A stretch of DNA of 64,000 nt from Vibrio sinus (GCF_023634645.1 NZ_JAMKMR010000003.1:186001-250000), one strand, 5' to 3'; counted from the first letter of the stretch, positions 26,475-35,930 are shown. A program made the numbers and translations. Notes: generated from the letters alone by a model not told the origin.

Positions 26475-27385
26475 TGTATTCCCCTTTGTTTATTCGTATT
26501 TGTATAATTCGCTTCTAGAAATGTGTGAAGTAACTCAGCCATAAGTACCTCATCAGCGACGGTGAGCCCAAGGCGATTGTTATTGGTATGGGTAAGTTGC
26601 CAGACCTTTTCCAAGTATCCTGGTTTAAGGGACACATAGTCAGCACCTAGTGTCGGTGAGTTCGATTGGATTGCTTGTTGAGCGGGCTGGTAGCAAAGCC
26701 ATTCAAATAATTTGGAATGCCATTGATACTCAATATCTGCACCGCTATTAATCAAACTCATAACGGAAGAAATTGGGTTTTTAATGTCTAGGAGTGAGAG
26801 AAAGTTTGAGATGAGCTCTTTTGGTGGTGATGGGCGATTCTCACCAGTTACCGTCCCCCAATACTTGGCATACTTGGTTAGAAAGCTTTGCCTCATTGCA
26901 TGCGGCCAATACCAGCGCTGCATAATGTCGAGTAGACGAGCGGCGGCGACAAAAATGCGCAGGCCGCTGTGTCCTCTTGTGCTTTCTAAGCAAGGGATAA
27001 TCCAGTTGCAACTCGCGTCAAAGTTGCGCTCAGCTAGTGCCAGTGCTGCCCCACAGCCGTACTTATGGTATTCGGGGTGGTATTGGGCTAACTCAATGAC
27101 GTAAGGCAAAGGGTAGCAAGCGAGCGCTTTTTCTATTTCACTATGCATAGAAACTAAAGATTGATGTTCCTCATAGTACATTCGCCAACGTAAGTGATAG
27201 CCGTCAAAGTAAGAGTTACCTTCGTTAATGTGTGTGTCCCTATAACGAAGGAAAAACGCATGATGTACCTGTTTCGTGGATTTCAACTCTTGGAGCATGG
27301 GCGCTAGGTAGTCGATGATCAGGTTATCCGTGTTCAACGCTTTATTGCCAGGTGAGTGATAAATCTTGCAGTAGTACCATGCCAT
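26471..27385 (-). CDS. thiopeptide-type (SpaB_C) protein, probable glutamate-elimination half of a split LanB
   Basis: 304 residues. Features of the SpaB_C/thiopeptide-type domain are visible: a start MAWYYCKIYHSPGNK, FLRYRDTHI, YHLRWRMYYEE, and YHPEYHKYGCGAALALAERN followed by FDAS. In split LanB systems this protein removes glutamate from glutamylated Ser/Thr to leave dehydroalanine or dehydrobutyrine. Relatives in thiopeptide clusters instead catalyse the [4+2] pyridine-forming cyclisation. Since only one such protein is present and dehydration needs elimination, elimination is the better call. Its start lies 3 bases after the LanB N-domain gene. Confidence 0.8.
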   Translation of the reverse strand: MAWYYCKIYHSPGNKALNTDNLIIDYLAPMLQELKSTKQVHHAFFLRYRDTHINEGNSYFDGYHLRWRMYYEEHQSLVSMHSEIEKALACYPLPYVIELAQYHPEYHKYGCGAALALAERNFDASCNWIIPCLESTRGHSGLRIFVAAARLLDIMQRWYWPHAMRQSFLTKYAKYWGTVTGENRPSPPKELISNFLSLLDIKNPISSVMSLINSGADIEYQWHSKLFEWLCYQPAQQAIQSNSPTLGADYVSLKPGYLEKVWQLTHTNNNRLGLTVADEVLMAELLHTFLEANYTNTNKQRGIQ

Positions 27386-27387
27386 AA

Positions 27388-29928
27388 TTACACCGCCTCT
27401 GAATGACCGTCGAATTGAATCATGTACTCGGTTACATGATTCTGCTTCGTTTTGGTGTTTATTATTGAAAGCTTTTCCATACTGGGATCAAGAGCGGTGA
27501 GCACCACGGGCTTATCTGTGTTTTCAATGTCTTTCAATAACTGGCTAAGAGAGATAGGATCAGTAAAATCAAGCAGCCAGGGCGATGTCATGCTACCAAA
27601 TACTTTAACCATTCCCTGTGTTGGAATATTTCTTTGCGCGCGCCACTGAGTGACTTCGAGTAGGTAGTCCGGCCAGGTCTTGTTGCCGCGCACTGGTATT
27701 TCGTTTGTCGGAATAGCAAATCGGCTTCGTTCCAACAATAATTGTCCAATCTGTACAGCAGGTCGCCAGAAGGGCAGTGTGTGTGTTGTTAGCCAGGATT
27801 CACGATCAAGATATTCGTAAATATTTGCTCGTTCAGTGACCGCATCATCGGCGTAGCTTTCACCCAATACAGCGACGAGTTTGGCTAGATCAGGCAGTTG
27901 AGAATCTCGTAAGAAACCCAAGTGTACGGGCTCAAGCGCTTCAAGTATATCGTTGCCAGTCTTGTCTTTATGCGCTCCATCAACGTGATAAAGGGTGAGT
28001 AAACCATCTTGATTCAATTTTAGACGCAGTTCGTCCCAGTGAATCACTGAGTTGGTATCGGAGTGGGTGGACGGCCAGGCTAATGTTTTTGTTGATGTCC
28101 AAGCTAGGTGCTCAAAGTTTAATCCCAGCTCTGGTGATACAAGCAACTCATTTTTTGGTCGCATTGATGTAACTTGATTTAACGCCATGGGCTGAGCGGC
28201 CAAAAATCGAGTTAAATATTTATCTCCACCTGACAGAATACGGTTGAGTGCCAATATTGGGGGAGAAGCTTTCTTGTCTGAGGGCGTATTTGTGTGACTT
28301 GAATGCGTTTGGTCGTCGTGACGAAGGAACTGGACATACAGGGCCAATTTGGCAGGTTCGGACAGAGTGTTCGGCATATCTTCGTAGAAAGATGATAAAG
28401 GGATGTAACATGTCGAATTTTCATCGTCTGGAGCTTTATCTCGAGCGCTGGATACTACGCCGTCAGCCCATTGAGTGTTTCGCCATCCAGGGGCCATTTG
28501 GGCGAATTGTATTTGCCTCATCAAGCCATCGTTTTTGATAACTTCGCTGAAAAAATCGAGTACGTTGTGGCATACCCCTGTGTGTCCGAAGCTTTTGGTA
28601 AATACATGTGTCATCATAAGTCTGCTATAGCGATTGCGACTGGAATGACCGATCATTAGTGCAGGCTCTAGAATTTTTTTAGCTTTAGTACTGTCGAATG
28701 GCAGTGTTTGGTAAAGGCCTGATTTCATATGAGAGTCGAGCTTAACATGTACTGGAGGCTTTTGGCTCGAGCCGTGAGAGTTTACTTTGTTATTCTTTAG
28801 CGTGCTTTGTAAATATTGGATAGTAGGTTCAAATTCTGGAACAGTTAATCCTTTGTTGGTGATGTGTTGGTTGAGTTCGACGATTCCCTGAATATCCGTT
28901 GAAAACTCAGGCCATATAGGTTCAATGACGCCCGCTTTTAACAACTCATCGATCCAACTATTTATCGTGTGAGTTTGCTGATCACTGTCAATAGTCAATG
29001 CTTGGCTGAGGCTTTGATATGTATGGCTTCTCTCTTGCACGCATGTTTTTATTCGCTGAATCATTGGATGATCGCCTAACGTCATCAGGCCTACACCAGG
29101 ATGAATGGAGAGCGAGCCAACAAGGTGGTATTGCCAAAGACTTTGTTCTCTATCGTGAGTGAGCTGCAAGGTTGGGTTAATTTTCAGTTTCACATGGTTA
29201 TTTTGATTGGAGAGAAAGGCTTGCCACAACCATTCCAAAACTTGAAAACGTTCGATAAATACCCGATCGCAATCAGCTGGTGTGGTCTGAGTGTCACTGA
29301 ATGTGACTAGGTTCGCTGCGGCAAAGCGCCCAAACGGGTCAGGTCTGCAAGCGGAGCGACATAAATATCGGGCGACAGTAAGAATTCCGCGTCTCGATTT
29401 TTTTCGTTTCCAATCTTCAGCGAGTTGCTTGGGAAAGTCGTGCCAGTGCTGTGTTTGGCTACTAAGGCGAGGAGAAACTAGGGCGAGAGCATCGGCAAAA
29501 CCAGTACTTCCCAAGGACTGAGATAACGCATTGAGTTTATCATCCAAAATTCGATCATAAACTGAATGCCACTCTTCCCTATATTGATTGATAGTCAGTT
29601 CCACGTTGTGTAGCAGATCTAAACGAGTATCAAAGTCTTGGCTGAGTTTTCCGAAGAGATCGTCATATCGGCTCCCTATCTGCTGCTGGCGAAACAGGCG
29701 ACGTTGTAGGTCGATAAGTTTTCTTCTCAGTTGTGTCTCTTCACACCCTTGAACCAGTGAAAAGCTAAGCACTCTCAGTTGCTCTTGATGTGATGTTAGG
29801 CTCTGTTGTAATTTAAGCCATTCCGTTAGCCATACATCTTGCTCGTTATTGTCAAGATAGGCAATTGCTGAGGTAGGTTGCAGACAAGTACGTATCTGAC
29901 CCCAAGGTCGGAATGTCCAGTTCATCAT
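27388..29928 (-). CDS. LanB-type dehydratase, tRNA-Glu-dependent glutamylation domain
   Basis: 846 residues, the size of the stand-alone N-terminal half of a split lantibiotic dehydratase, as in thiopeptide and goadsporin clusters. RSACRPDPFGRFAAANL (about 191-207) corresponds to the family's conserved TPFG-F-AG region. The family uses glutamyl-tRNA to activate Ser and Thr side chains of the precursor before elimination by the partner protein encoded next. No LanC lanthionine cyclase is present. ATG overlaps the stop of the nitroreductase gene by 4 bases. Confidence 0.85.
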   Translation of the reverse strand: MMNWTFRPWGQIRTCLQPTSAIAYLDNNEQDVWLTEWLKLQQSLTSHQEQLRVLSFSLVQGCEETQLRRKLIDLQRRLFRQQQIGSRYDDLFGKLSQDFDTRLDLLHNVELTINQYREEWHSVYDRILDDKLNALSQSLGSTGFADALALVSPRLSSQTQHWHDFPKQLAEDWKRKKSRRGILTVARYLCRSACRPDPFGRFAAANLVTFSDTQTTPADCDRVFIERFQVLEWLWQAFLSNQNNHVKLKINPTLQLTHDREQSLWQYHLVGSLSIHPGVGLMTLGDHPMIQRIKTCVQERSHTYQSLSQALTIDSDQQTHTINSWIDELLKAGVIEPIWPEFSTDIQGIVELNQHITNKGLTVPEFEPTIQYLQSTLKNNKVNSHGSSQKPPVHVKLDSHMKSGLYQTLPFDSTKAKKILEPALMIGHSSRNRYSRLMMTHVFTKSFGHTGVCHNVLDFFSEVIKNDGLMRQIQFAQMAPGWRNTQWADGVVSSARDKAPDDENSTCYIPLSSFYEDMPNTLSEPAKLALYVQFLRHDDQTHSSHTNTPSDKKASPPILALNRILSGGDKYLTRFLAAQPMALNQVTSMRPKNELLVSPELGLNFEHLAWTSTKTLAWPSTHSDTNSVIHWDELRLKLNQDGLLTLYHVDGAHKDKTGNDILEALEPVHLGFLRDSQLPDLAKLVAVLGESYADDAVTERANIYEYLDRESWLTTHTLPFWRPAVQIGQLLLERSRFAIPTNEIPVRGNKTWPDYLLEVTQWRAQRNIPTQGMVKVFGSMTSPWLLDFTDPISLSQLLKDIENTDKPVVLTALDPSMEKLSIINTKTKQNHVTEYMIQFDGHSEAV

Positions 29929-30686
29929 ACTTGTTCACCATCTCGTTCGTTATGCTTAGGTGAAACGTAGTTCCCCACAACAAATGACAGTGCCAGTGCT
30001 AGGTCATGACCATCAATTCCAAAATCTTGCTCTAATGCGCTTGCTGCAAAGCCACCAGAGGCAGTGCTGGTAAATCCTCTACTTTGAGTGGTTAAATACA
30101 GCCGATCGAGTAGCCAGCCGGTACTGATCATTGCGTGACGAAAACCACGGTCGCCATAAGCCGTTAGCCATTGGGACAAGGGTTGAGCAATAAAAATGAC
30201 ATAACATGCATTGCTGTGGTTCATTTGGGAGAGAACGTCGTATTTATACTCTGATAAGTCTCGAATAAATAATGGCCTAAGTGCATGTTTTTCTTGGAGG
30301 TACAGATATCCCCCCTGAGCCAGTCCTTCCACTGAAAAAGAGAGAACAAACAACTGAGGTTTCAAATTAGGGCTTGGGATCAAATCGGTCGAAAAATTAG
30401 TTAGGGCACATTGTAAGGTTGTTGCCAGTGAACTCAACGGCGACGCAGGGAGCGGTGACAATGCACTTGCTGAGCGGCGATTGAGTATTAGCTGCATGGC
30501 GGACAATGACGATGGAGTAAATTGACTGTCCGAGGTGTTTGTATTGAGAGCAATATCTTCACTAATGCCATTCGGTAATTGTGCTGGACGCAATGTATCG
30601 AGTTCAATGGGTACTGAATGCGCTTTAGTTGCTTCGATCATCTGCTTTGATAGTGGTACGTTGTAGTGAAATTCTGTTTTTTTCAT
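29925..30686 (-). CDS. SagB-like FMN nitroreductase (azoline dehydrogenase)
   Basis: 253 residues from ATG 30686 (GAGG 8 bases before it). The frame is open to a TTG at 30734, which has no better ribosome binding site. MQLILNRRSASALSPLP is the nitroreductase/SagB FMN-contact region, and YGDRGFRHAMISTGWLLDRL the conserved helix. SagB-type enzymes oxidise thiazoline/oxazoline rings to thiazole/oxazole with FMN. It probably works with the nitroreductase-like domain fused to the preceding gene product. Confidence 0.82.
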   Translation of the reverse strand: MKKTEFHYNVPLSKQMIEATKAHSVPIELDTLRPAQLPNGISEDIALNTNTSDSQFTPSSLSAMQLILNRRSASALSPLPASPLSSLATTLQCALTNFSTDLIPSPNLKPQLFVLSFSVEGLAQGGYLYLQEKHALRPLFIRDLSEYKYDVLSQMNHSNACYVIFIAQPLSQWLTAYGDRGFRHAMISTGWLLDRLYLTTQSRGFTSTASGGFAASALEQDFGIDGHDLALALSFVVGNYVSPKHNERDGEQV

Positions 30687-30758
30687 GTTAGTTGCCTCAT
30701 CTAATTCGGAAAGACCAGCAGGCCAAGTGCTCAATGGATAAATGCCGTTCCCAATCCG

Positions 30759-32564
30759 TTAGTTACTTTGGGCGAATTCAATGATCAAGATAGGTAATTG
30801 CTCTTCTTCATTCACGTGAAGCAAGGTTGTGACAGCATCGTCATCAAATTGGGTGTGAATATGAGCCTTAAGCCCCATAGCAGGTGCCAATTGAACAATT
30901 CGGTGAGCAATTAACCCAGCATCTAAATGGCACAGTTGGTAGCTTCGTTCTCCGTACTTTTGACGTACTCGACTCAGGCTGCCACACACGACCAATAGCG
31001 AATCAGAGGCTGAATCCTCCCCAAGATTTCGACTTTTAGGTTCAATACCCAGCTGACCTGCAATATCCGTACGGTTGGAGGGAGAAATAAGACCCAGCTT
31101 CTTTAAACTATGATTCTGTTTTTGGTAAACGTTGACCTCTGTTTGATGCCTATTTGTTGTCAGCAGGTAACCCTCTGAAGAGCCTAAGTTACCCCCGGAG
31201 GCGGTTAAGCGAAATGCATTTGATTTGTTCGTATTTGGGTTGTGTCGATGTACTTCACCTAAACTTAGGTAGAGTAAGTCACTGATGGAAGCGGCCATCT
31301 GAACATTAGAAACTGGCTCACCAAGCAGTAATTCGGCATTCGTCTCCTGCCAAACTGGGTTTGGCTTTGGTAACGTGGTATAGCCACTGTTTAAAGAGGA
31401 GTTATCTGTATTGATTGAAAGGTACGAAGTAGCGGTAATCTGCTTAACTTCGGGGCTAATATGCCACTTCATTGCACCTGGATTATGGGTTTGCCATTGT
31501 TGAAGGCTGACCGTTCTTAAATAGATCAATGGCAGGTTATGCCATGTTTCCTTATCTTTCTGGGCGGTACTAGTACCAGAGTCCGCCTTTTGCCTCACTA
31601 CTTGTAGGTTGGCAGGCAATGTGGAGCGAGTCGGGTTGCAATCGTGACAGTGAGAAAGTCTCAGAAAACGTATTGACTCTGTATCAGGTAGACATGAACG
31701 TTGTTGGTTGATTACCTGACAACTGAATAAGTTGGTATGCCAAGCCATCAATTGCTGTACGAGTAACCCCGCCCAGGCAGGCATAAGCACAGACCGAGTC
31801 TTCTCATCTGGCGGGATGGGACTGGATCTTTGTAAATTTAAGCAATTTAGACAACCAGATTGCGATGGTATAACAAGTGGCCCTACGGTCAATAAGGTAG
31901 GATTGGCAAAGCAAACTGGTTGTTTATGTTTAACTAAAAAACGATTTTCATCCGATTGCTGATTTGATGAAGAGCTGATGCAGACAACGATGTTGGCGTG
32001 ATCCATTTTTAAGTCTTCTGGTAATGTTTCACCTAACCAAGAAGTATTAATGTTGTGTGCAGTGAGAAGTTCAATAACCAGATGACATTGAGTCTTGTGG
32101 CCGACTAGCGCTACAGATAGTTGTTGTAGGTGATTCGCGGCTTCGGTACGGTGCGTAAAACGCTGGATGATGGGCAGGAGAGCACTGATCTGAGCCAAGT
32201 GGGAGAGCGGCTCATCGCTGCTAAGGGGAACACTTTTACTTTGATCTTCGATAAGTCCCTGTTGGTTGAGGAATAACAGAAGGTCTATTAGACTTGATTC
32301 TTCTAACTCGGGTAATTTTTGCAGGATTTGATCGGCCGTATGTTCCCCATCCAGCAGTGGAAACAGATGAGTTTTAATCCAATTCATGGACTCCCCGTGC
32401 AAGGTTCTTACTTCCCTCCCTCTAAACAAAAACTCTTGTTCACCGTTACGTATATTAACCAGATTTGGAACCAATATCGGGCGCTGTGGAAAATTGAATT
32501 CAGGCCAAGTTTTATGATAGTCACTGAGCCCAGATGAACTGTAGGTATCGACGATTTTACTCAT
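30759..32564 (-). CDS. RRE-E1-like protein fused to a SagB-like nitroreductase domain
   Basis: 601 residues in three parts. Residues about 25-110 form a PqqD-like RiPP recognition element (RPILVPNLVNIRNGEQEFLF, then LFPLLDGEHTADQILQKLPE), expected to bind the precursor leader. Residues about 145-320 are an E1/ThiF-like domain with a likely zinc tetrad Cys238/Cys241 and Cys306/Cys309. Residues about 350-601 are a nitroreductase-like domain (RLTASGGNLGSSEGYLL, VRQKYGERSYQLCHLDAG). In thiopeptide systems the RRE-E1 and dehydrogenase parts are usually separate proteins. Its start overlaps the upstream gene by 8 bases. Confidence 0.82.
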   Translation of the reverse strand: MSKIVDTYSSSGLSDYHKTWPEFNFPQRPILVPNLVNIRNGEQEFLFRGREVRTLHGESMNWIKTHLFPLLDGEHTADQILQKLPELEESSLIDLLLFLNQQGLIEDQSKSVPLSSDEPLSHLAQISALLPIIQRFTHRTEAANHLQQLSVALVGHKTQCHLVIELLTAHNINTSWLGETLPEDLKMDHANIVVCISSSSNQQSDENRFLVKHKQPVCFANPTLLTVGPLVIPSQSGCLNCLNLQRSSPIPPDEKTRSVLMPAWAGLLVQQLMAWHTNLFSCQVINQQRSCLPDTESIRFLRLSHCHDCNPTRSTLPANLQVVRQKADSGTSTAQKDKETWHNLPLIYLRTVSLQQWQTHNPGAMKWHISPEVKQITATSYLSINTDNSSLNSGYTTLPKPNPVWQETNAELLLGEPVSNVQMAASISDLLYLSLGEVHRHNPNTNKSNAFRLTASGGNLGSSEGYLLTTNRHQTEVNVYQKQNHSLKKLGLISPSNRTDIAGQLGIEPKSRNLGEDSASDSLLVVCGSLSRVRQKYGERSYQLCHLDAGLIAHRIVQLAPAMGLKAHIHTQFDDDAVTTLLHVNEEEQLPILIIEFAQSN

Positions 32565-33267
32565 GACCGGCTCCTGTTGCAGGTGAAGGGGTTAGGCTCT
32601 CACGTAACTCATTCAAGTAATCTTCACTGGTAATATGATATTGGCCGCACTGAGGACACGTGCCCAAAGGATATAAAGGATGAGAAGAGACATTTGCTGT
32701 CAACATATTTCCCGTTATATATCGATAACTTGTATTTTTCGTGGTGGTAGAAGAGATAGTTTCTGAATTGGACGACAAAGATTTCATCACCACTTGGACG
32801 GCGTAAGCACTAACTTGCGCAGCTTGGCATTGAAATAGTCCTCCTGGCACGGTTTCTTTTAGCGTGTTTGACGTGTGTTGCTTAGTGATCTGCGTGGAAA
32901 ATGCTTGTTCGGCATTCGCGTTATGCGAAAGTGAGAGCCTACGTTGATGCCAACATTGATAACAAGGTTGACCTGCGGATGAAAAAATAGGGCTGATAGC
33001 AAATTCGGGAGCTCTCATCGAGATGCATAACAATTGGACGTTATGTTGTTGACACGCCTTGCTCATGGCAAGCGCATGTGTATGCGCCTCTATATCATAA
33101 GCACAAACAACGGTGTGTAACTGAGACCAAGGCAAGGTGCTGTGATTATAGCATTCGGCTTCGAGCTGGCTTACATTGAGCTGCTTGTGTAACTGGGAGG
33201 CTAGCATTCCGCCACCCAAGATCGCGATGTGCTTGTTTGTTTTATCACGCAAAGGGAATGGGGTCAT
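32557..33267 (-). CDS. E1/ThiF-like cyclodehydratase partner
   Basis: 236 residues. HIAILGGGMLASQLHKQL near the N-terminus is a Rossmann-like nucleotide loop. Cys102/Cys105 (CYQC) and Cys204/Cys207 (CPQC) form the usual zinc tetrad of ocin-ThiF-like proteins. Such E1-like domains pair with YcaO proteins and present the substrate for heterocyclisation. No ATP-adenylation function is expected. The start overlaps the YcaO gene end by 23 bases, implying coupled translation and probably a complex. Confidence 0.78.
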   Translation of the reverse strand: MTPFPLRDKTNKHIAILGGGMLASQLHKQLNVSQLEAECYNHSTLPWSQLHTVVCAYDIEAHTHALAMSKACQQHNVQLLCISMRAPEFAISPIFSSAGQPCYQCWHQRRLSLSHNANAEQAFSTQITKQHTSNTLKETVPGGLFQCQAAQVSAYAVQVVMKSLSSNSETISSTTTKNTSYRYITGNMLTANVSSHPLYPLGTCPQCGQYHITSEDYLNELRESLTPSPATGAGHE

Positions 33268-34573
33268 GATTCACCTCATGTGTCTTGTTTAGGGAAAACC
33301 CCATGTTTTGAGGTTCAGTAAATAGTCTTGGGGTACCAAGAAATCTAAGTGCGTGGCAGAAGGTGAGTGGCATCAGTTGTGGAGCGATGACTTTTACCAC
33401 CACCATACCAGTATCTTTAACTTCAGGCAGTGTTACGTCTGCTGCGTAAAGCTCGAGTTCTAGCTTTGCAAAGCGCTGTAAAATGTTATTAAGAAACTTG
33501 TACGGATGTTCCGGCTCAAAGCCAGCATCTTGACGCCAAGGCGCATAAGGCGGTTGTACATTCATGGCAAAATCAAACGCACTTGTATGACGCTGCCCTG
33601 CGTATAACGCGCCAAAATCTAACGGGCTAGCAAGTTTACCAGCGACGATCTCATCTTTACTGCAAGATGGCGGGTTATTGAGAAGCCCTATTCTTACACT
33701 GGAGGCCTCTTCGATTACTCTTAAAGCGGCATCTCTAGATGTGGTTCGGCACGCTGCCATGCATACATAGTGAGGGTAAGTATCTGATTGTTGGATTAGG
33801 GCGACAACGGGTAGGCCTAATGTCGTCGTTATGTCGAACAAGGTGGTCGTAATACCTTGTGCGCTCAATTGTTCAAGTAAGCGATGTATTTCTGGGTCAT
33901 CAATCGCGTTAGGATCGAGTTTAGGGTGAGGCAGTTTATGCAGCCACCAAAGGGCAAAGCTATCTCTTTCAACAATCTCACATAGCGCTGCGAGTGTTGC
34001 TTGAGTATATGAGGTGCCAGCGGCAAATCCAGTTGAGACGGGATAAGTATAATGTTCAGATAACGGTTGATTAAGCCCCATGCAGACCACATCAATAGGC
34101 AGCCAAGCGGAAGACTGTTTTATCAAGTTAACGCCATCAACCCATTCATCTGTGCGGGTGTCAGAAAAAGGCTTCAGCTTGATATTATCAGGTGCGTAAG
34201 ATAGCTCAGTGCTAGAGGGCTGAGGTAAGGAACGAGGGTCTAGAGCGTGACCTTGAAGTTCATTATATGACGCGCGCTTACGGCCCAGTAAAGGTGGAAT
34301 CATCGCGCAATAACGTTCAATCGCTTCGCCTATAGCGCGGATTTTAGCGACATCAGAATCAAGTGCGGTGCCGTAACCTGTCGCGCTGCCATAGCCAAGG
34401 GTTTGAGGAAGGTGCTGGCAAAGATGGTAAAGGCTACCAACACTGGCACTATAGCCAAATAAGCTGTCTTCGCTAACTCCAGTATTGGGCAGTAATGACA
34501 GCTCGCCAAGTAACCCTCCGTCTTTGTCGAACAGAGGGTGTAAGGAATGAATCAGTGCGTTTAGATTTGACAA
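33245..34573 (-). CDS. YcaO-domain azoline-forming cyclodehydratase
   Basis: 442 residues from TTG 34573, chosen because AGAGGG lies 7 bases before it. The frame is open to an ATG at 34717, but that start would overlap the precursor gene and add a basic non-family stretch. YcaO ATP-binding motifs are visible: GEAIERY (about 82-88) and ALCEIVERDSFALWWL (about 196-211). The family converts Cys, Ser and Thr to thiazoline/oxazoline by phosphorylating the backbone amide. The C-terminus ends HDPIPFA, not the PxPxP often seen in azoline YcaO proteins. Confidence 0.88.
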   Translation of the reverse strand: MSNLNALIHSLHPLFDKDGGLLGELSLLPNTGVSEDSLFGYSASVGSLYHLCQHLPQTLGYGSATGYGTALDSDVAKIRAIGEAIERYCAMIPPLLGRKRASYNELQGHALDPRSLPQPSSTELSYAPDNIKLKPFSDTRTDEWVDGVNLIKQSSAWLPIDVVCMGLNQPLSEHYTYPVSTGFAAGTSYTQATLAALCEIVERDSFALWWLHKLPHPKLDPNAIDDPEIHRLLEQLSAQGITTTLFDITTTLGLPVVALIQQSDTYPHYVCMAACRTTSRDAALRVIEEASSVRIGLLNNPPSCSKDEIVAGKLASPLDFGALYAGQRHTSAFDFAMNVQPPYAPWRQDAGFEPEHPYKFLNNILQRFAKLELELYAADVTLPEVKDTGMVVVKVIAPQLMPLTFCHALRFLGTPRLFTEPQNMGFSLNKTHEVNHDPIPFA

Positions 34574-34601
34574 GTTCAAGCCCTCTAGTGTTGTGTTGAG
34601 A

Positions 34602-34931
34602 TCAGCGATGTGACGGTTTGTTTTGAGACGCGACAAATTGCATATCTGGTAGTGTACTGAGCGGATCAATTTCGTGAGACTTTGAGATGATCGCTTCGAT
34701 GAACTCCGCTTCTCCAAGCTCTTTCATACCTTTGTCGTGAATCGTCATCATCGCGTCCGCTAACGCCGGATTTTGATTATTTAACTGTTCAATCTCATCG
34801 AGTGCTGCTGTGCTAGCAGACGAGTAAGTAGAATTGGTACAGGCTGTACTTGTTGTGCTGGCTGAGCTGTTCTGAGTGTGCTCTCTAACCTTCTCAACAA
34901 AAAGTTCGATTTTTTTGAATCTATCTTGCAT
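34602..34931 (-). CDS. RiPP precursor peptide 3
   Basis: 109 residues. It starts MQDRFKKIELFVEKVREHTQ, followed by a Ser/Thr-rich segment (about 22-43: SSASTTSTACTNSTYSSAST) with a single Cys31, and then about 66 mostly helical acidic residues. It is homologous to precursors 1 and 2 at the N-terminal helix and core but diverges in the C-terminal part. GGAGG lies 5 bases before ATG 34931. It is the precursor gene closest to the enzymes, 28 bases before the YcaO TTG. Confidence 0.85.
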   Translation of the reverse strand: MQDRFKKIELFVEKVREHTQNSSASTTSTACTNSTYSSASTAALDEIEQLNNQNPALADAMMTIHDKGMKELGEAEFIEAIISKSHEIDPLSTLPDMQFVASQNKPSHR

Positions 34932-34959
34932 ACAAACCTCCGCATATAGGTAAGAAAAC

Positions 34960-34980
34960 CTGGGCAGCTAGACCGCCCAG
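34960..34980 (-). terminator. terminator/attenuator after precursor 2
   Basis: CTGGGC (34960-34965) and GCCCAG (34975-34980), read on the minus strand, form a stem followed by GTTTTCTTA. It lies between precursor 2 and precursor 3, so it would let precursor transcripts outnumber enzyme transcripts if read-through is partial. Confidence 0.65.
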
Positions 34981-35018
34981 TTGATGTAGACAAAAATGGA
35001 TGTAAAGCCTGAGATTAC

Positions 35019-35339
35019 CTATTTGACCTGAGTGGCGGAATCCATGGGTTGGTCTGCTGGGATAGCGATGTCTACCATGTTTTGCTTGGCTTCGACAATG
35101 TTGTCGACCATACCATTTTGGCCGAGTTGTTGTACGCCGACTTCATGGAGAGTGGCCATCGCCATTGCTAGCTCTTTATCATTTTTGCTGAGGGCGTCGA
35201 TCTCTCCCATACATGCAGTACTAGCTGAGGAAACGCAGCCAACGGTACATGCCGTACTTGCTGTACTGCTACTGGCGTTTTGGGTGACATTACGTACTTC
35301 GTCAACGATAAGTTCGATTTTCTTAAATTCATTAGACAT
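35019..35339 (-). CDS. RiPP precursor peptide 2
   Basis: 106 residues. The N-terminal helix MSNEFKKIELIVDEVR is the likely leader bound by the RRE. The putative core (about 22-43) is ASSSTASTACTVGC followed by VSSASTAC, with Cys31, Cys35 and Cys43 and eleven Ser/Thr. A 63-residue C-terminal part follows (MGEIDALSKNDKELAMAMAT and onward). AGGAG lies 7 bases before the ATG. It differs from precursor 1 at 17 positions, 6 of them in the 22-residue core. Confidence 0.87.
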   Translation of the reverse strand: MSNEFKKIELIVDEVRNVTQNASSSTASTACTVGCVSSASTACMGEIDALSKNDKELAMAMATLHEVGVQQLGQNGMVDNIVEAKQNMVDIAIPADQPMDSATQVK

Positions 35340-35930
35340 ATTCTTTCTCCTACAAGGGTCAGAACGTCCATGTCATTTAAGTCATCCATGTATACGACAG
35401 CAATGTAAGTCTAGACTTTCAGAGCTGGTGTATATGTTAGACAATCTCGCAAAGCTTAATAATTATTGGCGTGTTAGTCGTAAACGATTACCAATAATTA
35501 TTATGTTCATTGGTTCTTTATATAGTCATCAAAATCAATGTGACAAAAAATTACAACTGTCAAAAACCTTGTGTATAGCGTTAAAATCACACATAGAAGG
35601 TGAAGAAAAATTATTGTTGGAAAGCATTAGCATTCTTCTGCGCTATCTTGTTTACTGGTATTTATCGACTAGTAATAACACAACTTTCTGCTCTATATTT
35701 AATACTTATATGAAATAGGTCTCACGTCAAGTGTTTCTGGTGATTAAATATTATTAACTATTGATAATTTAAAATATGATAAAAGTGTCAATATATAGCA
35801 CTGAATCATATTGATTTTTAAATTATAAATCAAAGATTGTTTTTATGTAATGTTAAGATTTCAAATATGATTCAATTTTATTAATAATATGAACAACTGG
35901 AAATGTTGCTTTTACTTTGATCTTTTAATT

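Noticed and set aside
26471..27385. Thiopeptide [4+2] cyclase
   Set aside because: Cannot be excluded, but with one SpaB_C protein and a LanB glutamylation partner the elimination role is needed first.
26471..29928. Lantibiotic (lanthipeptide) cluster
   Set aside because: LanB-type proteins are present but no LanC cyclase, and YcaO plus nitroreductases point to azole chemistry.
34574..34717. N-terminal extension of YcaO from ATG 34717
   Set aside because: It overlaps the precursor 3 coding region, has no ribosome binding site and adds a basic non-YcaO stretch. TTG 34573 with AGAGGG fits better.
35032..35718. 228-codon plus-strand ORF over precursor 2
   Set aside because: Antisense to a clear precursor gene, and the frame is not kept in the duplicated copy at 36.3-37.1 kb.
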